A stretch of DNA of 64,000 nt from Oscillospiraceae bacterium (GCA_029007035.1 JAQXHC010000024.1:1-64000), one strand, 5' to 3'. Numbered from the stretch's first letter, positions 10,559 to 21,551 are shown. The notes: generated by a model from the sequence alone, not told the origin. Translations and numbers: made by a program.

Positions 10559-11080
10559 CTACTCCTGATTGATAAATGATTCAAATGCTGATTTGACGTC
10601 GTTCTGATTGTTGCTTATTATGAGCACAGCATACTGCTTCTCGGTGAAAATAAGGGCATTTTCCGCACGGCTTGTCTGAGACGGGTCATACTGAGTATAC
10701 AGCTTGACCCTGTCAGCGGCGTGGTCACGGAGCGTTGCCTCAGCCGCCTTGACATCGTTTTCGTTTTTCACAGCAATAACTGCAATCTCGTCAGCGAGTC
10801 CTTCGGAGGAATAGGAGAGAAAATAGGAGTCTACCTTGCCATAGTCAAGCTCTGATACGTAGGTGAAAAGGTCGGCAGCATTCTCATCTGAGCTGCTTGC
10901 ATAGGACATATCAGGAAGTGAGCTGTCAGCATCTTTCATAGCCTTTTGGAGATCATACATACTTACCGACTTCATGATTGAGGATTCCATCGGCTTTTCA
11001 TTTTTTGAACCGCATGAACAGGTCATCAGAAACATAGCGGTACATGAAAGCACACATATAAATTTCATTATATTTTTCAT
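10559..11080 (-). CDS. DUF4358-like lipoprotein
   Basis: Lipoprotein signal (LMTCSCGSK), about 170 aa, same strand directly downstream of... the MBOAT/DHHW pair; family by resemblance and context. Confidence 0.65.
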   Translation of the reverse strand: MKNIMKFICVLSCTAMFLMTCSCGSKNEKPMESSIMKSVSMYDLQKAMKDADSSLPDMSYASSSDENAADLFTYVSELDYGKVDSYFLSYSSEGLADEIAVIAVKNENDVKAAEATLRDHAADRVKLYTQYDPSQTSRAENALIFTEKQYAVLIISNNQNDVKSAFESFINQE

Positions 11081-11106
11081 TGTCGTTTACCTTTCTTAAT
11101 TTATGT

Positions 11107-12309
11107 TCAGCCCTCTGGAATAATCAGACCGTCCGGGTATTCGGAATCCCAGTCTTCATTGCCCCATTCTTCGCCGCTCCAGTCTTCGTCACCCCAGTCC
11201 ATGTCATAATCGGGGAAGTATTCATTGACAGCCTCATTTATCTTATTATAATCGTCATCGGAAAGTTCATAATCAAATGTTCCGTCACTATCCGACTTGG
11301 TAACGATAATATCAAGATAAAAATCATCTTCACCCTTTGGAATCCATGTATATGTCAGCATTTCATAGAAATCTTCATTATTATAAGAAATACGTTCTGA
11401 AATTGTATCCATTATCATAGATGCTATAGCCTGATTTTCAGCTGAGAATCCGTTTTTAGCCTCTAAGAAACAGCTTGTGCTGTTTTCTCCTTCATATAAT
11501 TCACTGATTAATTCGGGAATATCGTAAACATCCTCGAAGATCCTGCGGTTCTGATATCCATAATTGTATTTGATTCCGTTAGCGGCAGGGAAGAAGCTTG
11601 TATTCCATGACTGCTCCTGAGAACGGACAGCATCGTTCACATTAAAATTAGCATAGTTTGAGGTGTCGGAGTCGGAGTAGATGTCGGTATGATACCATTC
11701 ATCGTCAAGCTTTACGAGGTTCCACGAATGGTATCTTTCGGAGTTATGTACAACCATACACTCTATGTCCATCATCTGCATGAAGAGGCGGAATGTAGTT
11801 GCGTAGCCTACGCATACAGCATTGTGGTACTTCAGAACGCCATATGGATTGTCACAATCTTCCTGAGTAGTCGGGATTACAACAAGGGCTCCGTTATCAT
11901 ATCTGAGCTCGGTAGTCATCCACTCGTAGACAGCAAGCTCCTTTTCGTAGTCGGTCATGTCATCGCTGATGATATCGTCGAGGACTTCGGAAGCCATATC
12001 GAGTACTTCTTTGTCTTTATCGCTGAGACTGTCTGTATTTCCTGTTATGTAGGCATCGGAAATATGAGTCGTTGACTTGATTTCGTAGCCGCCTGAAATA
12101 GTTACATCGTCCTCCTGATTGACATCACCCTGAAGTTCTGTATCAAAGAGCTTTTTGAATTCTTCGAGTGTTTCGTTAGTCTGCTTATTGTCGTTATTAA
12201 CCTTGTTGAGCTGATTCATCATTCTAATTCCTGCATAGGTGTTGAAGCCGATTCCTGCAGCGAATACAGCAATAACTATGCCGAGTAAAATTTTCTTGAT
12301 TTTTAACAT
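11107..12309 (-). CDS. transglutaminase-like domain membrane-anchored protein
   Basis: Start moved to MLKIKKILLGIVIAVFAAGIG (12309); transglutaminase core NAVCVGYATTFRLFMQMMDIEC...HSWNLVKLDDEWYHTDIYSDSD. Confidence 0.85.
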   Translation of the reverse strand: MLKIKKILLGIVIAVFAAGIGFNTYAGIRMMNQLNKVNNDNKQTNETLEEFKKLFDTELQGDVNQEDDVTISGGYEIKSTTHISDAYITGNTDSLSDKDKEVLDMASEVLDDIISDDMTDYEKELAVYEWMTTELRYDNGALVVIPTTQEDCDNPYGVLKYHNAVCVGYATTFRLFMQMMDIECMVVHNSERYHSWNLVKLDDEWYHTDIYSDSDTSNYANFNVNDAVRSQEQSWNTSFFPAANGIKYNYGYQNRRIFEDVYDIPELISELYEGENSTSCFLEAKNGFSAENQAIASMIMDTISERISYNNEDFYEMLTYTWIPKGEDDFYLDIIVTKSDSDGTFDYELSDDDYNKINEAVNEYFPDYDMDWGDEDWSGEEWGNEDWDSEYPDGLIIPEG

Positions 12310-12596
12310 GAACTGTTTGCCTCCTATGAATGTATTGATTGAGCTAATACATATATTATACAATCTTGGTATTGGTTTTGTCAATAAAAATTTTTATTAA
12401 GAATAAATTATTTTATATACATATGTAAAAATAATCTACTGATTCGAATTTTCGATATTTATATCTTAAAATAGTTTTTTCATAAAAAAACGTTAATTTT
12501 CTGTATGTTATCATCATTTTATCACATTAGAGTCTATAATTATAAATAGATACAGTTAAGATCTGTGGAGTTATCGCAGATGAAAGGAAGTTGTTT

Positions 12597-13961
12597 ATGT
12601 CTGAATTAAATAATGACCCCAATAATAACCTTTCTGATGATTATTCAGGCTCATATAGCTATGTTTCGGAAAACAGCTCTGTTTCGCACAAAAAAAACAA
12701 AAAGCATAGCGGACTGAAAATTACCGCGTTTATCTTGTCTCTGGCAATTGTGGGAGCAGGCTCAATCCAGGTTTATAAATATGTTGAGGCAAACAGTCCC
12801 GAAATATCGGATTTTGATGAAAGCAGCGATAATTCGGAGAACGATAACAGCAAAAGTCAGAATTCTGAAAGTGACAGTTCTGAGGATGAAGTACAAAAGG
12901 TTCAGAGCGTTATTGATATTTCTCCAAAAACAGACGCAATGGCAATACCTGATATTGTTGAAAATGTAATGCCCTCGGTTGTCGGAGTGTCAGCAACCTT
13001 TGCATATTCTCAGCCTAATTATGGATACGGCTGGGGCTGGGGTTACGACAGCGGAGTCGAAGGTTCTTCGAGGAATATGATCGGCACAGGTACAGGCATT
13101 ATTATGTCAAAAGACGGATATATCGTTACAAATGCTCACTGCATCTATGACGAAAGCGAATACAAATGCGGTCTTGCAGTGGACGTATCGGTGCTTTTTA
13201 TGGACGAAACCGAAGCGGAAGCAAAAATAATCGGTTATGATACCGAAACTGACCTTGCAGTTCTCAAGGTTGATAAGAAAAATCTCACTCCGGCACCGTT
13301 TGGCGAAAGCTCAGAGCTGAGAGTAGGCGAGACTGTTATAGCGATAGGAAATCCTCTTGGATTCGAGCTTTTTGGCTCTGTAACAAGCGGAATCGTATCT
13401 GCTCTCGACAGACAAATATCAATAAACGAAAAAAATATGACTCTGATTCAGACCGATGCCGCGATTAATTCCGGTAATTCTGGCGGACCGCTTCTTAACG
13501 GCTGCGGTCAGGTAGTGGGTATAAATTCCGCGAAAATGTCGTCAAGCTACGGTTCTGCAAGCATCGAGGGTCTTGGATTTGCAATTCCTATTGATTCAGC
13601 AAAGGTTATTATTGATGACCTTATAAATTACCGTTACGTCAAGGGCAGACCTCAGATCGGCATAAGCACCAAAGACGTCACCGAAACAATTTCAAACTAC
13701 TATAATATTCCAATGGGCGTTTATGTAGTATCTGTTCAGGAGGACAGTACAGCAGAATTTGCAGGAATTAAGGTGGGTGACGTAATTATAGCCGTTGACG
13801 GTGAATCAATTACAACAGGTGAAGAACTGAATGAGAAAAAGAGCCTGCATAAAGCAGGTGACGAAATAACTCTTACCGTTTCAAGAGGCGGTGAAGATAT
13901 TGATATAACTCTTGTTCTTCAGGAAGCGAACAACTCGCAGCTCACCGAATCCGAGGATTAG
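12597..13961 (+). CDS. HtrA/DegP-like S1C serine protease with PDZ domain
   Basis: Catalytic motifs TNAHCI, TDLAVLKV, GNSGGPLLN; C-terminal PDZ; N-terminal TM and Ser/Asp-rich linker. Confidence 0.95.
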   Translation: MSELNNDPNNNLSDDYSGSYSYVSENSSVSHKKNKKHSGLKITAFILSLAIVGAGSIQVYKYVEANSPEISDFDESSDNSENDNSKSQNSESDSSEDEVQKVQSVIDISPKTDAMAIPDIVENVMPSVVGVSATFAYSQPNYGYGWGWGYDSGVEGSSRNMIGTGTGIIMSKDGYIVTNAHCIYDESEYKCGLAVDVSVLFMDETEAEAKIIGYDTETDLAVLKVDKKNLTPAPFGESSELRVGETVIAIGNPLGFELFGSVTSGIVSALDRQISINEKNMTLIQTDAAINSGNSGGPLLNGCGQVVGINSAKMSSSYGSASIEGLGFAIPIDSAKVIIDDLINYRYVKGRPQIGISTKDVTETISNYYNIPMGVYVVSVQEDSTAEFAGIKVGDVIIAVDGESITTGEELNEKKSLHKAGDEITLTVSRGGEDIDITLVLQEANNSQLTESED

Positions 13962-14057
13962 GATTCTGATGAATAAAATAAGATAACTTACAATTCTCCA
14001 TATAGACGATTGTCGTCACGTGATTGAAAAATCACAGTTTTTCTTCTCCTTACCAAG

Positions 14058-14090
14058 CCAAAGCCATTCCTTTTTCAGGAATGGCTTTGG
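14058..14090. terminator. bidirectional intrinsic terminator
   Basis: CCAAAGCCATTCC-TTTTTCA-GGAATGGCTTTGG. Confidence 0.8.
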
Positions 14091-14106
14091 TGCTTTTTGC
14101 TTTTGG

Positions 14107-15030
14107 TCAGAAAACCGTATTCATATTCTTTCCGCATTTTTCTGGTGCATACTGCCAACTTTTCATATGATCCTCTTCAAAAAAATATTTTCCTTTTGAA
14201 GGTGGACTTTTTTCACCGCAGACATCAACAATGATGAGCTTGATTTTCATTTTATCAGGTATAATAGCCTTAATGTATACGCTTATGTTCTGTCCGGGAG
14301 TCAATCCTTCCCTCGGCTCGGCAAGACCTGCAAGATTCGGGGAAAGCTCGACAAATATACCGTAATTTTCAATGGAGCGAACTATACCCGATACTGTTTC
14401 TCCAATCTTGAAGCAGGCGGCATTCTCCTCCCAAGTCCCGAGCAGTTCTTTATGGGTGAGAAATATTCTGTTTCCGTCGTTTGCCTTGACTACTGCGCGG
14501 ATTTCCTCACCGATGCGGAATCGGTCGGATGGATGGGAGATTCTTGAAACAGAGATCATGTCAATTGGAATAAGTGATGGAATTCCGCACCCTATATCAA
14601 CAAAGCAGCCGAATTGTTCAAGGTGTGTAACTTTTGCACCGATAACGTCGCCCGGAGCAAGACTGCTTATGTAACGTTCGGAGCATTCCTCCTGTGCGAG
14701 ACGGCGCGATAGTACAGCACAGAATCCATTCTCGTCAATGTCATTCTGAACAGAAACTACCTTGAAGCATACAATTTTGTTGACTCTTGAAATAAGGGCG
14801 ATATCACGTACAGAACCGTCGTTTATTCCCAAAGCTCCTTCAGTGCGCGGAATAACGGCTTTTCCGCATGGAAGCTCAACGATAAGGTTATGGGAGCTGT
14901 CGCAGACTATTGCCCTTGCTTCTGCGATGAATCCGTTCTCCATAGCCTCTTTCAGTCCCTGGATCGTTGAAATAAGTCTTTGATTATGGGCTGATCTGAA
15001 ATTACAGCCCTCTGGTTTATAGTTGTTCAT
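14107..15030 (-). CDS. S1 RNA-binding domain protein
   Basis: Repeated S1 motifs (GDVIGAKVTHLEQFGCFVDIG, GETVSGIVRSIENYGIFVEL); start MNNYKPEGC after GGAGG. Confidence 0.85.
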   Translation of the reverse strand: MNNYKPEGCNFRSAHNQRLISTIQGLKEAMENGFIAEARAIVCDSSHNLIVELPCGKAVIPRTEGALGINDGSVRDIALISRVNKIVCFKVVSVQNDIDENGFCAVLSRRLAQEECSERYISSLAPGDVIGAKVTHLEQFGCFVDIGCGIPSLIPIDMISVSRISHPSDRFRIGEEIRAVVKANDGNRIFLTHKELLGTWEENAACFKIGETVSGIVRSIENYGIFVELSPNLAGLAEPREGLTPGQNISVYIKAIIPDKMKIKLIIVDVCGEKSPPSKGKYFFEEDHMKSWQYAPEKCGKNMNTVF

Positions 15031-15133
15031 TTTTACCTCCGTCAATATTATTATCATTCTACGGCAGTACCATACGGTGAACTGCCGTCCTATCCGACAC
15101 TAAATACTATGCGGAGGATTACCGCGGTATGAC

Positions 15134-15487
15134 TCATTCTTTTGGATTTGAAACTTTCATTCCTCCCATTGCGCTAAACAGCGCCCTGACGTTAGCGGCT
15201 GAATCTCCGTCACAGAAAATACAGGCATAGGTTTTTCTGCTCCTGTTCGGCTCTGTAATAACATCCTCGGAGGCAGGAGATTCCACAACCGCTGTGATGT
15301 AATTGTGGGTCGTAACAGCGGTCGGTATAATTGTATAGATATTTCCGCTGCGAAGCTTCATTGCCTTGTCCGAGATTTTATTGTAAATAATATTTGAAGA
15401 ATGGATTCCTTTGACTGTATTTTTAACCCTTTTTATTGCCAGTTCGGCAAGTTCAGGGGACTCAAATTCTGCTGATATTCTAATCAT
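15134..15487 (-). CDS. hypothetical protein
   Basis: 117 aa ORF with start after GAAAGGAT-like RBS; no recognised family. Confidence 0.55.
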   Translation of the reverse strand: MIRISAEFESPELAELAIKRVKNTVKGIHSSNIIYNKISDKAMKLRSGNIYTIIPTAVTTHNYITAVVESPASEDVITEPNRSRKTYACIFCDGDSAANVRALFSAMGGMKVSNPKE

Positions 15488-15659
15488 TTTTTCAATAATC
15501 CTTTCAATATTTGGGCGAGTTTAATATGTTTAGGCATCAGTTTTTATTATTTTTACACAAAAGCAAAAAAATATACTCCAAAAATATTGATTTGCTGAAA
15601 ATTTTAGGGTATAATGTAAGATGTGAATTTGAGCGCATATTTTTTGGAGGTGGAAAACT

Positions 15660-15848
15660 ATGGATATCAGACCGGGAGATGTTCTTGTAATGAAGAAAAA
15701 TCATCCCTGCGGAGCAAATGAAATGTATGTTATCCGCTCGGGAATGGATTTTCGTTTAAGATGTGTGAAATGCTCCCGCGAATTCATGGTTCCGAGAAAT
15801 AAAATTGAAAAAAGTATCAGGAAAATCAGGCGTGAAGACGAGGCATAG
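15660..15848 (+). CDS. DUF951 family protein
   Basis: [67 protein letters not shown]. Confidence 0.9.
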   Translation: MDIRPGDVLVMKKNHPCGANEMYVIRSGMDFRLRCVKCSREFMVPRNKIEKSIRKIRREDEA

Positions 15849-15895
15849 AATTCGGCTCGTATTATTTGATTCAGTTTTATAAGGAGATTTGGTTT

Positions 15896-16969
15896 ATGTT
15901 TGAAAAGCTTGCCGTAATGGAAGAAAAATACGAGGAAATCAGCCGGAAACTATCAGATCCTGAAATCGTAAACGACAATAAGCTTTATACTCAGCTGATG
16001 CGGGAATTCAAGAATATGACCCCGATTATCGAAAAATACCGCGAATACAGGAAAACCTCCGAAGCATATGACGAAGCACGCGAGCTGCTTGAGGGCGGTG
16101 GACTTGACAAAGATTTCAAGGAAATGGTTCAGTCAGAGCTGGAGCAGTCAAAAGAAAATTCCGAACGAATCGTATCGGAGCTTAAAGTTCTGCTTCTCCC
16201 AAAAGACCCCGATGATGATAAAAATGTTATTATCGAAATCAGGAGCGGTGCGGGAGGCGAGGAAGCTTCGCTTTTTGCCAATTCGCTTTATCGTATGTAT
16301 ACTATGTATGCCGAGTCAAAGGGATGGAGGCAGGAGATTCTCAATGCCAATCCTACGGAGCTCGGCGGCTTTAAAGAGATAAGCTTTTCCATTGAGGGTG
16401 ACGGTGCATTTTCAAGGCTCAAATACGAAAGCGGTGTTCACCGCGTTCAGAGAGTTCCCGAAACGGAATCGCAGGGAAGAATCCATACATCAACGGTTAC
16501 GGTTGCCGTTCTTGTCGAAGCGGACGAGGTTGAGCTTGAAATTAATCCTGCCGACCTGAAAATTGACTATTTCCGTGCAAGCGGTGCAGGCGGTCAGCAT
16601 ATTAATAAAACAGAATCGGCTGTCCGCATAACGCATCTTCCTACAGGAGTTGTCGTAGAATGCCAGGATGAGCGTAGTCAGCACAAAAACAAGGATAAGG
16701 CAATGAAGATACTCCGTTCGCGTCTTTATGAGGCGATGATGGAGGAACATGATGCGAAAATCGCGTCAGAGAGGAAAATGCAGGTAGGCACGGGCGACCG
16801 TTCTGAACGAATCAGAACCTATAATTATCCGCAGGGAAGATTAACGGATCACCGGATAGGTCTTACAATTTACCGCCTTGAGGACATTCTCAACGGCAAT
16901 CTTGATGAGGTTTTCGATGCTCTTGCAACTGCAGACCGCGCTGCAAAGCTCGCAAATCAGGAAGCGTAG
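15896..16969 (+). CDS. prfA: peptide chain release factor 1
   Basis: [25 protein letters not shown] (GGQ motif); start [15 protein letters not shown] after AAGGAG. Confidence 0.97.
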   Translation: MFEKLAVMEEKYEEISRKLSDPEIVNDNKLYTQLMREFKNMTPIIEKYREYRKTSEAYDEARELLEGGGLDKDFKEMVQSELEQSKENSERIVSELKVLLLPKDPDDDKNVIIEIRSGAGGEEASLFANSLYRMYTMYAESKGWRQEILNANPTELGGFKEISFSIEGDGAFSRLKYESGVHRVQRVPETESQGRIHTSTVTVAVLVEADEVELEINPADLKIDYFRASGAGGQHINKTESAVRITHLPTGVVVECQDERSQHKNKDKAMKILRSRLYEAMMEEHDAKIASERKMQVGTGDRSERIRTYNYPQGRLTDHRIGLTIYRLEDILNGNLDEVFDALATADRAAKLANQEA

Positions 16970-16973
16970 GAAT

Positions 16974-17987
16974 ATGGAAACACAATTATTGGGCGACAGT
17001 CTGCAGCAGCTTGAGGCTGCCGCAAATTTAATAAAAAACGGAGAGGTTGTTGGTATACCGACAGAAACCGTATACGGACTCGGCGCGGACGCGGCTAACG
17101 AGGATGCTGTCCGAAAGATTTTTGCCGCAAAGGGACGTCCGGCGGATAATCCTCTTATCGTTCATCTTGCGGATTTTTCTGACGCTGTTCGCTACACATC
17201 GTTGATTCCGCCGCTTGCTTATGAATTGGCGGAAAAATTCTGTCCCGGTCCGCTTACGATGATTTTTCCAAAAAATAGTACAATTCCCTATGTGACCTCC
17301 GGAGGTCTTGACACAGTCGGAATAAGGATTCCGTCACATCCTGTGATGCATCGTATTATTGAGATTTCAGGCTGTCCAATAGCTGCCCCGTCGGCAAATA
17401 CTTCGGGATTGCCCAGTCCCACTTCCGCTGCTCACGTAATGGATGACATGAAGGGCAAAATAGCTGCTGTAGTCGACGGAGGACAATGCCAATTCGGAGT
17501 GGAATCAACTGTTATCTGCTTCGAAGGTGAAAGCCGTGTAAGAATTCTGCGCCCGGGTTGTGTGACGAGGCAAATGCTTCTTACCGTATGCAGAGAGGTA
17601 ATAATTGACGATGCAGTTCTTAACGGACTTTCCAAAAATGAAAAAGCGGCTTCTCCGGGAATGAAATACAAGCACTATTCTCCAAAGGCTGATGTTGTAC
17701 TCGTGGACAGCTCGCTTGATAAATTTATTGAGTATATCGGAAGCTGTAACGAAAGCGGGGTATATTCGCTGATTTATACAGCAGATGCGGATAAATTTCC
17801 GTATAAATACATGACATACGGCGATGGAAGTCTTGAACAGGCTCATTATGTTTTTCAGCGTTTAAGAGAGCTTGACGAATGCGGAGCAAAAAAAATTTAT
17901 GTAAGAGCGCCCTCCAACGATGAGGTCGGACTTGCAGTATTGAACCGTCTGATAAGGGCGGCGGAATTCGAGGTGATAAGGATATGA
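16974..17987 (+). CDS. tsaC: L-threonylcarbamoyladenylate synthase (Sua5/YrdC family)
   Basis: GIPTETVYGLGADA, KGRPADNPLIVH, SANTSGLPSPT; C-terminal Sua5 domain. Confidence 0.93.
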   Translation: METQLLGDSLQQLEAAANLIKNGEVVGIPTETVYGLGADAANEDAVRKIFAAKGRPADNPLIVHLADFSDAVRYTSLIPPLAYELAEKFCPGPLTMIFPKNSTIPYVTSGGLDTVGIRIPSHPVMHRIIEISGCPIAAPSANTSGLPSPTSAAHVMDDMKGKIAAVVDGGQCQFGVESTVICFEGESRVRILRPGCVTRQMLLTVCREVIIDDAVLNGLSKNEKAASPGMKYKHYSPKADVVLVDSSLDKFIEYIGSCNESGVYSLIYTADADKFPYKYMTYGDGSLEQAHYVFQRLRELDECGAKKIYVRAPSNDEVGLAVLNRLIRAAEFEVIRI

Positions 17988-18637
17988 GTAATCTCAATGA
18001 TGTTATGGTGGTTGGGCTGACAGGACAGACAGGCGCAGGCAAAAGCACAGTTTCAAAGACTTTTGCAGAAAACGGATTTGCAGTAATCAATGCTGATATG
18101 GTTGCGAGAGATGTTGTGAAAAAAGGGACAAAGTGTCTCGACGAAATCCACGATCTTTTTGGTGACGAGGTCATTAATCCCGACGGAACGCTGAACCGGA
18201 GCATGCTGGCAAATATAGTCTTTTCCGACAGCGGCAGGCTGGAAATGCTTAACACAATTACATATCCTTATATCACCGGTGAAATACTGAATGAAATAAG
18301 GATACATTCGCTCAAGGGTGAAAAGCTGATTCTTCTTGATGCACCTACTCTTTTTGAGAGCAGAGCCGATGATTTCTGCGAGCTGATTATCTCAATTGTT
18401 GCCGATTCCGATATCCGCGAAAAACGCATTATCATCCGCGACGGATTAACCATTGAGCAGGCAAGAAAACGCATGAATTCTCAGCTTGACGAGGATTTTT
18501 TTGTCAAGCATTCGGACTATATCATAACTAATGATAGTACAATTGAAAGACTGGAAGACATTTCCAAGGAAGTTTCCGACAGAATCAAGGAATACTATAT
18601 GAATAAGGTTAACCCTGCCGCCGAAAATGCAGTTTAA
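17984..18637 (+). CDS. coaE: dephospho-CoA kinase
   Basis: GLTGQTGAGKSTVSKTF P-loop, VINADMVARDVV; ATGA overlap with tsaC. Confidence 0.93.
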   Translation: MSNLNDVMVVGLTGQTGAGKSTVSKTFAENGFAVINADMVARDVVKKGTKCLDEIHDLFGDEVINPDGTLNRSMLANIVFSDSGRLEMLNTITYPYITGEILNEIRIHSLKGEKLILLDAPTLFESRADDFCELIISIVADSDIREKRIIIRDGLTIEQARKRMNSQLDEDFFVKHSDYIITNDSTIERLEDISKEVSDRIKEYYMNKVNPAAENAV

Positions 18638-18664
18638 GCGGCTGAATGATAGGAGAGATATGAA

Positions 18665-20068
18665 ATGTCAGAAAAAAACAGCTCAGCAAAGGAATTAAAG
18701 GAAAAGCTCTTTGCTCGGAAAAAACACGGATTCTTTCGCATGACTGAGGAACAGTACAGCGATTGCAGCAGTTTTTGTGAAGACTACAAAAAATTTCTCG
18801 ACAGTGCAAAAACAGAACGAGAGGCTGTAAAAACTTCCGTTTCACTCCTTGAAGCCAAAGGTTTTAAGGAATACAAAAACGGAATGTCTCTCAGCGCAGG
18901 TGACAAAATCTATCGAAATAACAGAGGAAAGGCGATTATCGCGGCAATAATCGGTACTGAGCCGATTGAAAAAGGCGTAAGACTTTGTGCCGCACATATT
19001 GACTCCCCGAGACTTGATCTGAAGCAGAATCCCTTATATGAGGATAACAGAATGGCTTTGTTCAAGACTCATTATTACGGCGGAATCAAGAAATATCAGT
19101 GGACAGCTATGCCTCTTTCACTTCACGGAGTTATAATAAAAGCTGACGGAAGCGAAGTTTGTGTATCAATCGGAGAGGATGAGAACGATCCCGTATTCTG
19201 TATCTCGGATCTTCTTCCTCATCTTGCAGGAGAGCAGATGAAGCGCAGCTCGGCTCAGCTTATTAAGGGTGAGGAGCTTAATATTATTATCGGCTCACTT
19301 CCTTATCCGGACGAGGAGATAAATGATGCGGTTAAGCTTAATATACTGAATCTTCTCTTTGAAAAATACGGTATTACCGAGTCTGATTTTATTTCCGCAG
19401 AGCTTGAAGCAGTACCCGCTTTCAAGGCTAAGGACATCGGCTTTGACAGAAGTATGATCGGTGCATACGGTCATGATGACAGAGTCTGCGCATATCCGGC
19501 GTTGGCGGCGACGCTTGACTGTGAAAATCCTGCCCATACCGTAGTTACGGTATTAACCGACAAGGAAGAAACAGGAAGTGACGGAAATACAGGACTTTGC
19601 TCTGATTATCTCAGATTCTTTATCGAGGATCTGGCAGAAGCTCTCGGCTCGAACGGCAGAACGGTTCTTTCGGCTTCAGAATGTCTTTCAGCTGACGTAA
19701 ATGCTGCGTTTGACCCGACATTTCCTGATGTAAACGAGAAAAACAACTGTGCTTATATAAATAATGGCGTATGTGTAACGAAATTTACCGGAGCACGCGG
19801 AAAATCCGGCACATCGGATGCATCTGCTGAGTTTGTGGGACGTGTTCGCCGTCTCCTCGACAGTAATAATGTAATCTGGCAGACAGGTGAGTTAGGCAGG
19901 GTTGACGGCGGCGGAGGCGGTACGGTTGCCGCATATATCGCCAATATGAACGTGGATACAATTGATGTTGGTGTTCCGGTTCTTTCAATGCACGCGCCAT
20001 ATGAAATCGTCGCAAAAATTGATGTTTACAGCGCATACAGGGCTTTTGCAGTATTTATGGCTGACTAA
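18665..20068 (+). CDS. M18 family aminopeptidase
   Basis: 467 aa; AAHIDSPRLDLKQNPLYED, GHDDRVCAYPAL, DKEETGSDGNTG. Confidence 0.92.
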   Translation: MSEKNSSAKELKEKLFARKKHGFFRMTEEQYSDCSSFCEDYKKFLDSAKTEREAVKTSVSLLEAKGFKEYKNGMSLSAGDKIYRNNRGKAIIAAIIGTEPIEKGVRLCAAHIDSPRLDLKQNPLYEDNRMALFKTHYYGGIKKYQWTAMPLSLHGVIIKADGSEVCVSIGEDENDPVFCISDLLPHLAGEQMKRSSAQLIKGEELNIIIGSLPYPDEEINDAVKLNILNLLFEKYGITESDFISAELEAVPAFKAKDIGFDRSMIGAYGHDDRVCAYPALAATLDCENPAHTVVTVLTDKEETGSDGNTGLCSDYLRFFIEDLAEALGSNGRTVLSASECLSADVNAAFDPTFPDVNEKNNCAYINNGVCVTKFTGARGKSGTSDASAEFVGRVRRLLDSNNVIWQTGELGRVDGGGGGTVAAYIANMNVDTIDVGVPVLSMHAPYEIVAKIDVYSAYRAFAVFMAD

Positions 20069-20101
20069 AGCCGGCGAATAACGACAGGTGTGATTATTGC
20101 C

Positions 20102-20356
20102 ATGAAGAAAATTTCAGTCGTATTATGTTGCTTTACAGCGGCATTCATTATGTTTTCATCAAATGCTCTCCCGGTTTTTGCCGCGGCGGAAAACAATTCT
20201 GTGCGTGAAAGTCCGGAATTAGGCAGCAGAGTGGCTGAAATACTGCTTTTTATCGGACTTTTTACTGCGGCTTTTGTGCTGAGCGGTGTTGTCACCTATA
20301 AGCGGATAATGAAAAAGAACCGCAGTAAATCTGATAAAGACGATAAAAAATCATGA
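20102..20356 (+). CDS. hypothetical small membrane protein
   Basis: Signal-like N terminus plus one TM segment and basic tail; co-oriented with neighbours. Confidence 0.55.
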   Translation: MKKISVVLCCFTAAFIMFSSNALPVFAAAENNSVRESPELGSRVAEILLFIGLFTAAFVLSGVVTYKRIMKKNRSKSDKDDKKS

Positions 20357-20383
20357 TACGGTTAATTATCGGAGGTTTGTGTG

Positions 20384-20668
20384 ATGAAGAATGAAACAAG
20401 CCTGTTTATTGATACAAACTATCAGGGATTTTTTCAAAATTGCGTAATTGAGGAATATATGGCGGAATATGAGGAAAAGGCTGAAAAGCTTGCCGAGAAA
20501 ATCGACTGGGATGAGGCTGTCTTGTACGCAATTCTTCTTTACGACAGTGAAACTCAGGCATGTATTTCCGCTGACTTCATGCTTTATCGCCTTGATTACA
20601 GCCGATATGTAAAGCTTTGCGGAAAGATTGCTCCAAATTGTCGTCTTTTCATAAAGCGCAGCTGTTAG
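20384..20668 (+). CDS. hypothetical protein
   Basis: ORF after GGAGGTTTGTG, tightly spaced to the next gene. Confidence 0.55.
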   Translation: MKNETSLFIDTNYQGFFQNCVIEEYMAEYEEKAEKLAEKIDWDEAVLYAILLYDSETQACISADFMLYRLDYSRYVKLCGKIAPNCRLFIKRSC

Positions 20669-20678
20669 GAGGTCCTAT

Positions 20679-21530
20679 ATGATTATTAAGAAAATATCCG
20701 CCGTTTTAACTGCGGCATTGATGTCGATCAGTTTAGCATATACCGTAAATGCCGATGCAACAGCCGTCGGAGACGATGTCAAATATACGGTTGAGTTCAG
20801 GGATTATGACGGAAATCTTATTATGACGCAGATTCTTGCCCAAAATGAAGCGATTGACTATTCACTGATTGACACATCTTCAGATACATTTAATAAAAAC
20901 ATTACTAAAAATACAGAGATACGATTCAGTTCATGGAGCTACAACGGGGATTACGCTCCCGGAAATATAACTATATATGCTCTTTTTCAGCGTGCAACAA
21001 TTTCATTGGATTCGACTCCGGAACGAAGCGAATTTTATTCCAAAACGGGAAATATCAACCTTGACGGTCTGAATGTATCGATTTTGCTTGAAACACAGAC
21101 TGCCAAAAAGGATTCCGACGATCAATTCATTATTGAGAGCCAGGAATTCAATATTAGTTCGACCTGCTACACCGTTCCGGCATCTTTGGACAGTGCGTTT
21201 AAAGACTCAGATTCATCGTCAGTTGAAATATATCCGCCCAATTCTAACATTCCGATTTACACTTATGATATAACATATTACAATGAGCTTGGTGACTACA
21301 ACAGTGACAGTACAGCCGATGCAACAGACGCTTCGTCAATCCTCAGCTATTATGCAAATGTCAGCACAGGTCTGAAGCCTGAGATAACCGCCAGACAGAA
21401 AAAGAACGCTGATGTCAATCTTGACGGAGTTATTGATGCAACTGACGCGTCGCTTGTACTTAATTTCTATGCTTTGAACGCAACGGGAGCTAAGCCGCAG
21501 TGGGAGGAGCTTTTATTAAAATTGAAATGA
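20679..21530 (+). CDS. secreted type I dockerin-domain protein
   Basis: Signal peptide; two Ca-loop repeats GDYNSDSTADATDASSILSYY and ADVNLDGVIDATDASLVLNFYA; no catalytic domain seen. Confidence 0.85.
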   Translation: MIIKKISAVLTAALMSISLAYTVNADATAVGDDVKYTVEFRDYDGNLIMTQILAQNEAIDYSLIDTSSDTFNKNITKNTEIRFSSWSYNGDYAPGNITIYALFQRATISLDSTPERSEFYSKTGNINLDGLNVSILLETQTAKKDSDDQFIIESQEFNISSTCYTVPASLDSAFKDSDSSSVEIYPPNSNIPIYTYDITYYNELGDYNSDSTADATDASSILSYYANVSTGLKPEITARQKKNADVNLDGVIDATDASLVLNFYALNATGAKPQWEELLLKLK

Positions 21531-21551
21531 CTGTAAAAGGGGCGTGCAGCA

